A stretch of 64,000 bases of DNA from Nissolia schottii (Eukaryota > Streptophyta > Magnoliopsida > Fabales > Fabaceae), in the NCBI GenBank assembly GCA_003254905.1, contig QANU01057582.1, positions 3,310 to 67,309 of the forward strand, read 5' to 3'. Positions 23,335 through 35,734 of this stretch are shown piece after piece (the stretch's first letter is position 1; every line of letters starts with the position of its first letter). The position numbers were made by a program, and so were the translations under genes. The notes beneath the pieces were generated by a model. That model was not told where the DNA came from. It made no database searches and saw only the letters and a list, made by a program, of their open reading frames with translations.

Positions 23335-23835
23335 AAATAATAAAAAATGAGAAAAGACAAAAATATCATTATCATTTTCTTTTTTTTATGGTACTTTTTC
23401 AATTTTTCTCTCCCCTCTTTTTTCACTTTTTTTTTTCTTTCTTATGACAGAAATAATAACTAGTTTTTTTTAAGAGACAACAACTAACATTTTTAACACA
23501 CAGAATCCAATATTTTAAAAAATGAAAAAAATAAGAGAAAGACAAAAAAGTCAGTGTTATCATTTTCTCTCATACAGTACTTCTCACCGCTTTTCTCTCA
23601 CCTCTTTTCTATCTCTACTTCTTAACACATAACAACCAACATTTTTAGCACACAAAAATTAACATTTTAAAAATAAAAGAAAATGAGAAAATACAAAAAA
23701 AAGTCATTGTTATCATTTTGTGTCTTACTTTTCTTTTTTACTTTTTTCACTTATTTTCTCTCTCTTATGATAGAAACAGCAACTAACTTTTGTAACACAC
23801 AAAAATCAACTTTTAAAAAATGTTTAAAAACCAAT
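23335..23835. repeat. Degenerate tandem repeat, three copies
   Basis: Three units start with variants of GAGAAAAGACAAAAA followed by TCATTGTTATCATTTTC, at about 23347, 23536 and 23687. Each continues into a pyrimidine-rich CTCTCACCTCTTTT stretch and an AACACACAAAA segment. Unit spacing is about 150-190 bases. Confidence 0.65.
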
Positions 23836-24023
23836 TTTTTTTTTAAATAAAGAAACTAGCGCTGCTCACGGATTGGATTGATCTGCGGAATCTGCGAAAT
23901 CCATCCAATACGATGCATACAGATCGAGTCGGATCGGTTGATAGGTTAGCGGGTTGGATGGTCCAATAGAAGAAGCATTAAAAAGGTCGGATGGCAGATT
24001 TGAAAATTTCAAATCTGCCAAAC

Positions 24024-24208
24024 ACTTAGTTCACACAAGTTTACATTACCATGCTTTGCACTATACAACCACTATAGACACACACACACACACACTATTC
24101 AGTCACCTAAGCCAAACCCAACTGGTGAGTGAATAAGGTGAGTGAATACTGTGTGTGTAGTGGTTGTATAATGGAAAGCATGGGGATGTGAATTTGTGTG
24201 AACTAAGT
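24024..24208. repeat. Foldback with ~75-base arms
   Basis: ACTTAGTTCACACAA at 24024 is mirrored by TTGTGTGAACTAAGT ending at 24208. The arms continue inward through CCATGCTTT and ATACAACCACTA to a CA-repeat and GGTGAGTGAAT. A transcript from either strand would form a long hairpin. Confidence 0.75.
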
Positions 24209-24519
24209 ATTTTCACATTTTGGTATTTCAAAAGTTCTAGTCTCACATTGGTTAGATCACAAACATTTAAAGTGTTTATATACCTTTAGTAGTTGTTGTA
24301 TTGGTAAAAATAGTTGAGAAGGGAGTTGGGCTCGTGCGCATGAGTCCAAGCCATTTGGGCTATTCGGAGTGCAAATCGATGGATTTTCCCCTGCGCGTAT
24401 GACAAATAGCATCCTGGTCTTTTTGCAAAATTATTTATTTTTTGGACTTTTGCAGCTTACCTGAGAAACCCATATTTTACACATGTGCACCGTCCATCAT
24501 TAAATTCTCTAATAAAATT

Positions 24520-24625
24520 TAATTAAATAGATACATATTTAATTAAAATAATTTATTAATGTAGTTATTAAAATAATTTATTAATGTAGTTATAAGGAAT
24601 AATTTATTATTGTAGTTATAATGCC
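24520..24625. repeat. Short AT-rich tandem repeat
   Basis: AATAATTTATTAATGTAGTTAT occurs three to four times in tandem (seen as AATAATTTATTAATG plus TAGTTAT units) with small changes. Confidence 0.6.
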
Positions 24626-24629
24626 TTAT

Positions 24630-24990
24630 TAAAATAAATTATACAATTTTAATTCCAATTTTCTTTTAGCCACATTCTCCAACCAATTAGCCAAATCTTT
24701 GTACAATTCGCCAAATTGGTTGGCGAATTTGTGTGTAATTCGTCAAACCAGTTGCCGAATTTGTGTAAGATTCGCCAGACTGGTTGGCGAATTTGTGTTG
24801 AATTTGCCAGGTTGGTTGGCGAATTCTGACTAGATTCGTTAGGCGTGTTGACGAATCTGACGTGACATCGCCATGCTGCCACCCAAGCTACGTCAGTCAA
24901 AACCGTGGTAGTCCTGTAATATGTTTCAAAATAGGGATATTTTGGTAATTAGTTTGTGTAACAGGGATATAATAGTAAAATCCTCCGTCA
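24630..24990. mobile_element. Second palindromic Mutator-like terminal array
   Basis: Repeats of ATTCGCCAAATTGGTTGGCG with TTTGTGT-type spacers run from about 24705 to 24860. They are followed by CATCGCCATGCTGCCACC, GTCAAAACCGTGG and TATTTTGGTAATTAG, in the same order as the region 6486-6800. There is no transposase beside it, so it is a non-autonomous or deleted relative. Confidence 0.6.
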
Positions 24991-25563
24991 AGTTCTTATT
25001 TTGGTGGCTTTTAAATTCTCATCTTTTTATAGTTTTTCATGCTTACTAAGATTTCATGATCTTCTTGCTATGTTTATGTTCTCCTTGCCATTTTTGAAGT
25101 CTAATTTGTGCTTAAGCCTTCAATCATATGACAAGAACACTACCAAGTGATTTATGTGTTCAAAATTCAATTTTCCCCTACCATTTCTTTATGAACTTGA
25201 ATCTTCCCTTGCGAGATCTCTATGGTCCCTTCTTTTTTTTTCTTTTTTACTTTTGATGCTAGATTTGTATTCCTTCGCATATTCTAAACATGATTTGTGA
25301 AATAACTTTCTATCACTAAAATGATTGTATGAGAAGTTAGGGTTTTATGATGCCATTTTGGTTTTGCCATGATTTTTTACTTCTTAATGGTTGCTTTTTA
25401 TTTTAATGGTATATTTAAGTTTCTTGTATCATTTTAAGCACATTTTGTCTAATAGCTTTTGATCAGAAAGTGTTAATAGAAAAAGTTAGGTTTTCATGGC
25501 ATAAACAGGTTTTTGTAGAGTTTTAGGGTGTCAACATGAATTCTTGCATGATAATAGTATTTT

Positions 25564-25991
25564 GGGTAAATTGTACAAACCACGTTTGAGGTTTGTTAAA
25601 ATTGCACTTTGCCTTAAATTATATGCAAAACTGTACTCCACCCTGATTTTTCTTTACAATTAATTATTTCTTTTTTCAGTGTTTTTTGTTAGATTAGTGA
25701 AAACAACAAAAACAATAAAATCTTGTATCTGATTTTATTTTCTATGTTCACTATTTTTGTCATAAAATTCTGAAATAAAAAATAATATTTTATTATCTTC
25801 ATTGTTTTCACTATTTTTTTGATAAACTTTTGAAAACAAAAAATACATGAAGTGAAAACAAAAAACAAAAATCTAGTAATTCATTAATGATCATTTAAAT
25901 AAAAAAAAATTGGGATTGAGTATAATTTTAGACATAGTTTAGGGTGAAATGCAACTTTGAAAATCCTCAAGAATGGTTTGTGTAATTTATC
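25564..25991. mobile_element. MITE with ~85-base inverted ends
   Basis: The left end reads GGTAAATTGTACAAACCACG and continues TTTGAGGTTTG. The right end, read in reverse, is GATAAATTACACAAACCATT and continues CTTGAGGATTT; about 70 percent of the first 85 positions match. The flanks ATAATAGTATTTT and ATAATATTTTT could be a decayed target duplication. No coding capacity. Confidence 0.65.
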
Positions 25992-28373
25992 ATAATATTT
26001 TTGTGATCCTTGCAACATTTTAAAACACAGTTGTAAAATAACAGTTTAGCTAAAAATGAGTTTTGTGATGAGTTACGGTGACAGCCACCCCAACCCTGCC
26101 TCACCCCATTGCTATTCATAACCGTGCAGTAACTATTCACTAGTCTTTTTTTTTCTTTTCTTTTTTGTCTGAGGAAGTATGTACTAGTCTAAACTTACCT
26201 AAAATTCTTCAAGATTCTTCTTAGTTATAAAACTATTAAAGTGAAGCCTCTTCAGGAAGATTTCTACGTACTCGATCAATTCTTTAGGTAAATGGCGTGT
26301 TGGGTGCTCTTGAGTTTGACATAAGTTACGTATATAAGTATTTAAGTAGGTGGACCCGCTCAAGATTTTTCAGAAGTTTTATGTAGGGAAAGGAAACTTG
26401 TGCCTAGATTGAAAACAACTTCCATTTTCCCTTTTATATTGATATATTGATAATGACATTACGTGTTTTTTTTAAAAAAAAAGTCTGTAGTGATATTTCG
26501 TGTTAAACGTAGAATAAATATGTATTTGCGTTTTGGGGTTTGATAATAAAAAGTTTAATTATCATTTTGACTTCTCATTCTCATTCTTTCCTGCCCTCTC
26601 TCGAAATTATTGCCTTTACAGTTCAGAGGATATGGCTTACCCAAAATACTAAGGTCTTTATAGATAAATTAACCACACTACGGGAGGTTGTTTCTTTTAG
26701 TTTTCTTTTGGCAAAGAAATTTAAGAAACAAAGTTTGACCTTTTTATTTTCTCTAGAATTTGTGTAATAGGGTGCTATTCATCTAGCATCTTTGAGAGTC
26801 TCTCTCTTTTGTGCTGCTATGTCATGATGGATTGCTACCTCTTGCAAGTTGCAATGATTCGTTTATTGCAATGAAATTTTCTACTTAATGAGAATTATTT
26901 TTGGGAAATAATGTCAACAAGTCATAATGTGCACGGCACAGTCTTTAGGAAAATCCTGAAATCGGTAATACTGTCACCGATTTCAGGTGCATGGACTTCC
27001 AAACCTAAATTTTTGAAACTTAAAATCAATTAAGTTGTCACCGATTTCAGATAGACACAATTTTTTTTAAACCTAAAATCGATTAAATAGTTACCGATTT
27101 CAGGTAACAAACTCACACAATTGTAAATTATACAATTGACCCATTTTTTAGTGTTTACATAATTTAGGACCATTTTTAAAAAAAAAATTCCGAATTTGTG
27201 CAACTAACCTTAGGCATGTTCGTGCATTTTTAGGTTAATTTAAGTATTTTTTTAGTATTCAGGTTACTCATGCATTTTTAGGCTAATTTAGGTTTCTTTT
27301 CCTATGAGTATTCAAATTAAAAAGTACAATTACAAATGCTAAGAATGATTGAAGACTATGAAAAATGGACAAGAAAATCTCTTCCAACACAAGGACCGCT
27401 TGAGCAGTGCATTTGGCCGCTGAGAAATTTACACTATCGCTTGAGTGGTGCATCCCTGCCCTGCTTGCCAAGGGCTGGCCCTTGCTTGTTGCTCTAGTGG
27501 TGGGTCTTGTCCCTCTATGCTGTGTGTCAGACACACAAGGGATGGGGGCCGTGAGAATTTGCTCACTGGAGTTGTTGTAATCAAAGGACTAAAGCAAATA
27601 GTCATAACGACAACTTAAAAATTCTTGGTTGAGTTCAAGTCTAATAGTGTGTTTGATTTTTAGTTTGTGAGGGCTATAATCAATTAAAGTGAAAATTTTT
27701 CACTTCTAATATAGCCAAAATTGATTTTGAGGTGCAACACATCGGTTCTTTAAACATGTATTAACACATTTTTAGTCGCATATACAATAAAATTGAGTCC
27801 TATGTAGAATACATATTAAAAGTAGTATGACCTACTTTTATTGTGTGTATCTAAGGATGATGGGTTAAACTTGTGTTAATCAAGAATTTCTTGTCATAAG
27901 AACATGACGATTGCTTGTTAAAATTGAAGATTTACTTACCTTTTCTTCAACTCGTTCATATCAACAGAAACTTCGTAGAAAGGTCGCAACTCAGAAGCCG
28001 CTCTTCATTTTCCTTCAAATGGTACCAACCGCGTAGAAGAGCATTTTTCCTATTCGTCCCACTGCTTACTCTTTCAGGCTTCTCTGCTAAGAAAACTCTT
28101 ATAAGGTATAAATAACCACGCCCCAAAAGAAAGAAAAAGGAAAAAATAAAAATAAAAATGAAGGAGCACTTATAGTAAAAAATAAATTCCAAAAAGTTAA
28201 AAAATTAAAACAAACATTTGTAAATGACGAATTGGTCAACTGCCAACTGGTACTCGTTCATTTAAAAGCTACACTCTCTCTCACTGATATAAGACCGCTC
28301 AAGTTTGTTTGTTTGTTTCCACACGTTGGTACGTGCCATTGCTATTGCTGTAATTGCCTAAGGGTACGTGCAC
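25992..28373. other. Gene-poor region upstream of the IST1-like gene
   Basis: AT-rich with scattered low-complexity runs. It contains the palindrome at 26955-26987. A short GC-richer patch at 27390-27540 is repeat-like, with CTCAAGCG- and CTTGAGTG-type motifs. The final 150 bases should include the promoter and leader of the IST1-like gene. No other gene was recognised. Confidence 0.5.
26955..26987. repeat. Perfect 12-bp hairpin and related repeats
   Basis: CCTGAAATCGGT and ACCGATTTCAGG are perfect inverted 12-mers around a 9-base loop. Further ACCGATTTCAG copies follow at about 27042 and 27092, each preceded by a GTCACC or GTTACC variant. Confidence 0.7.
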
Positions 28374-30189
28374 ATGGGCAAGAAGCTAGATGCTCTGCTT
28401 GGTAGAACCTCCAAGGCTTCAAAGCTGAAGCCAATCGTTAGCCTCGCCATTTCACGCCTTGCTGTTCTCAAGAACCAGCGCCAGGCTCGCCTCAGACAAG
28501 CCCGTTCTGATGTCCTTCAACTCCTCCAACAGGGTCACCATGAACGAGGGTTGCTTCGAGTTAGTTATATATTTATCACATGAGTTTTTTGTTCCTCAAA
28601 GCCTAACATGGTCACCTACTTTTCTTGGGTTTTAGAAAAAAAACTGGGTTGTTTTTGACAGGTTGAGCATGTAATCAAGGAGCAAAACATGTTGGATGTG
28701 TATGACAAGATTGAAGGATACTGCAACCTCCTGATGGAAAGGGTCCACCTCATTGGACAAGAAAGGTTGGTTTCTTACTTCTGGTTTCAGTTGTGATTTA
28801 TTTATTGAAATATGTTTTCGTTCTTGCTTTTGAATTCATGAGTTGTATTTTGTTGATGTTATAGAGAATGCCCAGAGGAACTAAAGGAGGCAGCTTCAGG
28901 GTTACTCTATGCGGCTTCTAGGTGCGGAGATTTTCCTGAGATTCAAGAGATTCGTGCAATTTTGACATCTCAGTTTGGCAAAGAGTTTGCTGCTCGTGCT
29001 ATTGAGCTAAGGAACAACTGTGGAGTCCATCCTCAGGTACCTTTCTGATATGAAAATTGGTTATTTTAGACCCTAGATTGACATACAAGCTATAATTTAT
29101 GCCAATAGTAGATAACTTTCTCGCTATTTTCTGGGTAGTTTTTACGCCATACTTATCTTACTCTAGTAACAAGCAAGCAAGCATTGTCCTATTAGGTGAG
29201 GCTGACTACATGGACTAGACAATGCCATCGTGCTGTGTCGTAAATCATATCTACGGACAAACAATTTATTGTATATCATACTCTAATATAACATCATTTT
29301 TATATGGCTACTTATAGATGATACAAAAGCTGTCAACAAGGATGCCAAGCTTGGAAAGCAGAATGAAGGAACTCAAAGAAATGGCTTCTGAGAACAGTAT
29401 TGTTCTGCAACTAGAAGAATCTTCTGTTTTGGTTGAGGTATAAAACCAAAAGAAGCAAAAATTGCAATTTATTGTTTATAGTACTTGCTAAACTACTTAT
29501 GGCATCTGATGTGATATATGCAGGAGCAATTCAATTTAGAAAAGCAAAATCAGAACAAGCCCGAGATAAGGGAAGAGAATCTCCACATCTTTCATAGTAG
29601 AGGGAAAGATGAGGAGTTATCTGATTCATTTAAGGCCAGGCAAAAGTACAAGGGTGTAGCTGATGCAGCACAAGCAGCTTTTGAGTCTGCAGCATATGCA
29701 GCAGCTGCTGCAAGAGCAGCTGTGGAACTCTCCAGATCTGAGCCACATGATCCTGATGATCATAACAGTTCAAGCCCCAAACCAAGAAAAGTGTTGGATG
29801 GACATGATTTGAAGAAACCTCACATGGAAATCCCAAGTGAAACTCAAGGTGATGAACTTTACAAGAATATAAATGAGTTAGAGAAGCCAAAAGGTTCTTT
29901 ATGTTCTAACTCAGCTGATGAGATTTTGAAGGGGGCTACTGTGTCAGTGGATGCAGAAATTGAGGCCGATCCTTTTGAAAAGGAACTTGTTTTTTATGAG
30001 AGTGATGATGATACGAATAAACAGAAGGAAAATCAATCTTCCAAGCAGATATATTCAAGGAATGGTGGAGGTATAGCGGTTGGATCAGGCTCTCAGCAAC
30101 TAGTATCAAACTCGGTGTCAAGATCAAAGATGCAGAGAGCACCTCAGTTGGATTTGGAGAAGAGGCCAATTTCTGTGAGGACTAGATGA
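28374..30189 (+). CDS. ISTL: IST1-like protein (ESCRT-III/Vps4 regulator)
   Basis: Five exons (28374-28559, 28662-28765, 28865-29036, 29318-29437, 29524-30189) give 415 residues. IST1 proteins bind ESCRT-III and the ATPase Vps4/SKD1 and modulate multivesicular-body sorting in the cytoplasm. The IST1 domain fills about residues 5-170: KLKPIVSLAISRLAVLKNQR, the RGLLRVEHVIKEQNMLDVYD block, and PEELKEAASGLLYAASRCGD. The distal part is low-complexity, with an Ala-rich AAQAAFESAAYAAAAARAAV segment typical of plant ISTL proteins and an acidic FYESDDDTNK stretch. An in-frame GTG six bases upstream is not needed; the ATG at 28374 gives the usual MGKKLDALLGR start. The gene converges with HOP2. Confidence 0.92.
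29160..29280 (-). mobile_element. RTE-type LINE 3' tail in IST1-like intron 3
   Basis: TTGTCCTATTAGGTGAGGCT, then GACTACATGGACTAGACAATGCC, split here as GACTACATGG and CAATGCCATCGTGCTGTGTC, matches the tail of the LINE fragment at 14345-14740 in the same plus-strand orientation. Only the tail is present. Confidence 0.6.
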
Positions 30190-31069
30190 GTGCACCGTCA
30201 CTACTGAGCATGGGAGCATGTAGAATGTGACATTGCATGTCAGGGTTGAGTTTTGCTAGTATGCAAGTGTGTAATTGCATGATTCATTATTTTTGTTATT
30301 GATTTCCCATTAAATTTCACTAAGGATTTCCAGTATTATAAGATTAATTTACTTGGCTGTAAAAATGAATAAAAGCATTTATTCCAACTTTCAGTTGTTG
30401 CAATTGGGACATAAAAGCAGGGACCCTCTGCCCCTCTGGACATGACATAAGAAACAGGTTGATATTTGACCATACACAAAGAAATATATGACGGAAAAAG
30501 AAACTAGAATATTGTATGGAATTTCTCAGTGAAGCTCCTATTTATTAATTGATATTCTGTGGGGTACATCAAGTTAACATTAGACTAAACCAACCTTCAA
30601 CCATCTTATGTTATTTTCCAGCTTTGTATTGTCAATTTAAACAGAATATTATCGTACAAGGCGAAGCAATTGTAAGATGCTTAACATTAGTGCTTAATGC
30701 TTAGAGTTAGCTTTATTTCCTGGAACATGTTAAATGTCAATAATAACTCATCAGTAGATATGAAGCTCGAAAATTAAGTAGGATAGCGCTTCATGACCTT
30801 GGAACATGAACACTTGTATAGTATGCTATGCAATGTAACTAATGTCAGGGCCCAAAGTGGTACAAACAATAATATTGCACTGAGACAATGCTCTAGTGAG
30901 TAAGGTTTGTAATTTTAGTGAGAATAAAGCCCAAAACTGGACCTGAATTGTAATAGAACATTTAGGCTATGTAACTTGCAATCATGTTTAGTGAGGTCAG
31001 AACCCCAAACAATCTACACCCCTAAATTGTTGATTAGGAAGAGCAGACTTCTTAGTTCCTATAAATATA
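30190..31069. other. Intergenic region between convergent genes
   Basis: It holds the 3' flanks of the IST1-like and HOP2 genes. I saw no other gene and no clear repeat. Confidence 0.6.
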
Positions 31070-32627
31070 TCACTGCCCCCTAGGTCGCTTCTTACCATGC
31101 TGGAGCAGGTCACTGCATGACTGCAAACTAACCCCAACATCTTCATCATATTCTATTCCAAGCTCCTCCTGCAAAGTGAAAACAGTTATCAGTCATTATG
31201 ATTTATAACAGAAACATAACAAAAAGAAAAGAAAAATTCTGGTTGTAGCAGGCCAAGAAAGCAACCTTAAATTCTTTAGGATCCTTAGGTGAGTTCTCAG
31301 TGAGGGTATCCCATAAATCCTTGAACATTCTTTTACGCTTTCTCCACTGACTTATCTTCTCTGATAACATGTCCTCAACCATCTTGCGTTCTTCTGGGCT
31401 CACCAGAGTAACACCTCCGCGTAACTTGGTCAATTTGTTCTCCATTTCTTGAACCTGATGCCGAACATAAAGATGAAAACTATCTTAGTTTACAACTGCA
31501 CAATTGCCAATTCCCTTTCAACAACGGAAGTCAGCACATAAACATCCATTGTCAGTTACCTCCATCCTCAGATTCACTTCTCTTTCACAGATCTGTTCCA
31601 GTGTTAAATTTGACCGCAATGATTTAATCTCTGCGGTAACAAGTCATATTCATAGATTGCAAGATCAAGGGGCTTCTCAAAAACCTCAAAAGCTTTCAAA
31701 TTCATTAAAACTGTTATCCATGACCACAACACAGTTTTTGATAACATTAAGCAATCCAATGGTTAGATATGATTATCACACAATGACTTCCTCAACTTAC
31801 CCGCTTCAACCTCACCAGTAGCCTTTTTCTGTTCTTCCAGCTGTTTTTGCAGGTCGGCATTCAGTTCCTTCATCTGATTAAGCTCTTCGTTGTTCGGAAT
31901 GTTGAACTGATCCTGTCGGGCAAGGTATATCTTCTGCTTGCCATACTCCTTGAATGAAATACGCCCTCCATCAGCAAGATTGTCCAGTGCTTTCTGTATG
32001 GCTGCCTTCTTGAGGTTGAACTTTTGCAATGCATCCGCCACATTTTGTGCGTTCAAAGGCCTATTTTGCTGAGAAAAACAAAATCAAAAGACAAAAAATA
32101 AATAAATAAATAAATAAAATAAAAATAAAAATACAGTGAATTCTACCAAAATCCCAAGTCAGCATAAGCTAAACCATTAAGCTCAAAAATTTACGCTATT
32201 TGTTTTAGTTACTTTGGTGGAATAGAAATTGGCATTAGCAAACACAAATGAACAAAGATTCATAAACACAAGTCTTGTGCCAAGAAGGCATGACTCGTGA
32301 AGCACAACAGCAAGCGATTTTGTAGGCATTAAAAGTATATGATTACGAAATTGCATACCTCATTCACGAAGCTCAACACGATCGCTGCGAATTAAACAGG
32401 TGAAAAGGGAAAAAAAAGGAAAAAAGAAGAAAGAGATCAGATGTTCAGTTCACAAAGGGAAATTGCGAAAGAAAAGCTAAGAATGGAGCGTTAAGAGAAA
32501 TCAGAAAGGGAGAAACAGATAATAGAGTTTCTATATGAATCGATAAAACAAAGGGAACGAGATCAAGCTCGGTTGCGATGGTGGTGGTGACGGCGATACC
32601 TTCGGCACTATCCGATTTTGGAGCCAT
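31070..32627 (-). CDS. HOP2: HOP2 homologous-pairing protein (TBPIP family)
   Basis: Six exons (32627-32600, 32384-32359, 32068-31801, 31630-31560, 31454-31266, 31168-31070) give 226 residues, the length I recall for Arabidopsis AHP2. HOP2 pairs with MND1 and stimulates DMC1/RAD51 strand invasion between homologues in meiosis, in the nucleus. The winged-helix N-terminus includes NRPLNAQNVADALQKFNLKK and DGGRISFKEYGKQKIYLARQ. A coiled coil follows (about residues 85-150). The C-terminal helical cap has SQWRKRKRMFKDLWDTLTEN and ends LLQHGKKRPRGQ, nearly identical to the family. The first exon is only 28 bases. All splice sites are GT-AG and phases agree. Intact. Confidence 0.95.
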
Positions 32628-33019
32628 TGCTCTGATCGCGAGAAAATGGGCGGGAAGTTTCCTGTACTCCCTTTTCTTTATACGACGTCGTTCTTTTGCT
32701 AACCGGTAGAATCACACTATATCTACCCCTAGATATTATTACTAATAGATGAAAAGTCTTTCTATCTTCTTAATAAGAATAAGAATTATATTATTTTTAT
32801 TTTTATATTTTGAATTCAAATAAACTTTGTATTCAACACTAGGTCTTGTTCAAATTTTGCATTTGGTGTAGCACTAACTGCTCCTCCACCATCAATAAAG
32901 TAGAATGAGGCAGTAGGTCGTCAATGATGCATTGTTTTTATTTTATTTTTACTAAAATGTATACTCTCTACCTATAAAAAAAGTAAAAAACTTATCTTCT
33001 CATTTCATTCCATTTTGAA

Positions 33020-33190
33020 ATGTCATTAGCTCTCCCTGCTCATCTGGCTTCACAAAGCCTTTCTCCTCCTCCTCCTATTTCTCTGCCTAACACCATTACT
33101 CTACAGCTTTCATTTGTTTTTCCCCTTCACATCAAGCATCATTTGTCATTGCTGCAAAAATTCTTGAGACAGGAGGACAAAGGCAATGGA
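33020..33190 (+). CDS. Possible plastid transit-peptide first exon
   Basis: From the ATG at 33020 the frame reads MSLALPAHLASQSLSPPPPI and continues Ser/Leu/Pro/Gln-rich without acidic residues for about 45 codons, which is transit-peptide-like. The frame then reaches a stop near 33190. In another frame, EETIEPDIIGKDSGGEEAIS follows around 33238-33300 and looks like sequence once coding. It could be exon 1 of the membrane-protein gene at 38070-40613, sharing a divergent promoter region with HOP2, but the frame break means it is either damaged, mis-assembled or unrelated. Confidence 0.35.
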
Positions 33191-34820
33191 TGTTAGGAAG
33201 GTTCTGGCGCCGACATTGCGAGCGGGGGCGTGAGCAGCGGAGGAGACAATTGAACCTGATATTATTGGCAAGGACAGCGGAGGCGAAGAGGCCATATCTA
33301 GATCAGAGATGTTAGAGTGCGACAGGAGTTGATGTCGCCATCTACAAATCTTCCACTCCAACCATTTTCTGAACCAATCCGTCATTTCTTCATGCAAGCC
33401 TGCTGTGGTGGTGGTCCTCACCGGCGATGAGAGTGAGTTTGGATCTGTTTCGATTTTGATGCGTGTGTGACCACGTGCTGTTGCGCAAACACGATCATCC
33501 ATTTTTGGAGCAGGTCTTTGTGATTTAATGTGAATTGAATTTTCATCGTTGAGCGGCCACAGTTTCCTCGATCAGCATTCAGTCTAAAAAAATATGACAT
33601 AATTTCATTAAACAAGGGATGATCAAGTAGTGAAATGTCAACCTCTAAAAATTCAATTTGGTAAGTTTCTAAAGCTCTTGGAATTTTTTTTCTTCATATT
33701 ATTAAATTGTTATTGAATTCACCCTTACTATATATAAATCACGTCTTAGTTTAAAACAATATAGTTTTCTCAATTCTTTATAACCATTGAAGTTGTGTTT
33801 CAATCATACTCATCAGATAATGAGTCATTTGACGGTTTAGAAAATAACTTTAAACTCACGTGATATAAAAGCATCACATTAATAGCACGAAACATTCTTC
33901 CATCACATTAGTATTTTCCTACATTAGTATTTTCAATCAAAACTGAATATACAGCAGTTAATAAGATTTTTTCAATAGATGTAAAGCATAAAAAGCATAA
34001 ATCAAAACTCACTTAGATAAATGCACCGAGCTTTGAGTACAAACCACAGAACTTTCTTGAATAAATGTTTCAAGAGCTACCTTAAGTTTCGATCCATAAT
34101 AAAGATGTGTGCATAAGGCCAAAAGGCGAAATACTTAGCCTAAAAGTGCTTCAAGTATAAGTAACAAAAGGCAGGATGCATGAGACATCCATGTTCTGCC
34201 TTTACCAGCCTATTTCAAGTGATTGGGAGCATAGGAACATTCATGTTCTAGCTTTGACTAAAGACAGGAGATGGGGAATGGAACAACCATGTTCCAGCTT
34301 CACGGGGTTTACTCCTCGAAGGAGATGGGTTATTTTTTTTTAAAATTTTAATTAAAAAATGGGTCGGGTCAGGTTGGATTCCTGGGTCATGTGTTGAGTT
34401 TTTAGAGTTATGTCACGTGGCACGCCATGTCAGCGCTTGAGGCGTCCACGTCAGCGCAGTCAACTCCCATTCAGCTCTAGGACTAAAACCAAAATTTTAA
34501 ATTTTGCGGGGACTAAAACTTTTATATAGAGATTAAAACCAAACTTTCCCTAAAAACATAATTAACCTTTTTTAAAAAATATAACTAGACCATATTATAA
34601 GAAAATAATATGATTTTTTTATTCAAAAATAAGAAAAAAATATTTTTATAATGTTTAGTTAATGGGTTTTTTTTATTGCCTATGAGTCTGTGATCTAGTT
34701 TATTTAGTTAGAAAAACTCTTTTTAAAAATTTCAACCAGTCTTATTTATTAAATAGACCAAAGACTCTACGACTGATCATTAATTAAAAAAGTGAAATTG
34801 ATACGTAAGATAAACAAATT
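33191..34820. other. Spacer with transposon-like sequence before the gap
   Basis: Largely AT-rich. At about 34380-34560, GTCACGTGGCACGCCATGTC and GGACTAAAACCAAAATTTTA are phrases typical of Mutator-type MITE ends, similar to 48620-48870 in the ALMT intron. No intact gene. Confidence 0.4.
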
Positions 34821-35242
34821 NNNNNNNNNNNNNNNNNNNNNNNNNNNNNNNNNNNNNNNNNNNNNNNNNNNNNNNNNNNNNNNNNNNNNNNNNNNNNNNN
34901 NNNNNNNNNNNNNNNNNNNNNNNNNNNNNNNNNNNNNNNNNNNNNNNNNNNNNNNNNNNNNNNNNNNNNNNNNNNNNNNNNNNNNNNNNNNNNNNNNNNN
35001 NNNNNNNNNNNNNNNNNNNNNNNNNNNNNNNNNNNNNNNNNNNNNNNNNNNNNNNNNNNNNNNNNNNNNNNNNNNNNNNNNNNNNNNNNNNNNNNNNNNN
35101 NNNNNNNNNNNNNNNNNNNNNNNNNNNNNNNNNNNNNNNNNNNNNNNNNNNNNNNNNNNNNNNNNNNNNNNNNNNNNNNNNNNNNNNNNNNNNNNNNNNN
35201 NNNNNNNNNNNNNNNNNNNNNNNNNNNNNNNNNNNNNNNNNN
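34821..35242. other. Assembly gap (N run)
   Basis: 422 unknown bases, followed by a poly-T run. Any frame spanning it is meaningless. Confidence 0.99.
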
Positions 35243-35639
35243 TTTTTTTTTTTTTCCTTTTGTGCTGCTGCGTGTTCTCTTTAGAGTCTTGTGCAATTGG
35301 GTGTGCTTTCTTGAATTTCTTTGTTTAAGTAGCTATCAAATGATTTGCATTTTCGAAATTTCGGACTCATTTATCGGAGCCATGAAGTGATACTGGTCAA
35401 CATGCTTGATATGATGTTTTTTTTTTTTCTTTAACTTAGTTTGGTAAATAGAACACTTTTAAAGCTAATAATCATACGTATGCTGGGGCGTTGAGTCACT
35501 ACTTTTTTTCTTCGTCTGTTTTTTAGTGTATTTTCTCATATTGAGGTATTTGGTGCAATGGTCTTATCTGGTTGGTTCAATATGGCATGGCGGAATATTT
35601 ACGTTTGCCTATCCAATTGATATTTTTAATTACAAAAGC

Positions 35640-35720
35640 TTAGTGGTTATAACAACAACATTTTCTCACTAGATGAGGTTGACTGCATGAATTAAATGAC
35701 ACCATTATGTTCTTTCAGAG
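35640..35720 (-). mobile_element. RTE-type LINE 3' tail, third copy
   Basis: AACAACAACATTTTCTCACT, then AGATGAGGTTGACTGCATGA and ACACCATTATGTTC, is a diverged copy of the tails at 14350-14460 and 29160-29280 in the same orientation. Confidence 0.5.
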
Positions 35721-35734
35721 CTTAAGAAAAAGCT

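Noticed and set aside
34784..35328. Frames on both strands spanning the N run
   Set aside because: Created by unknown bases; no sequence evidence.
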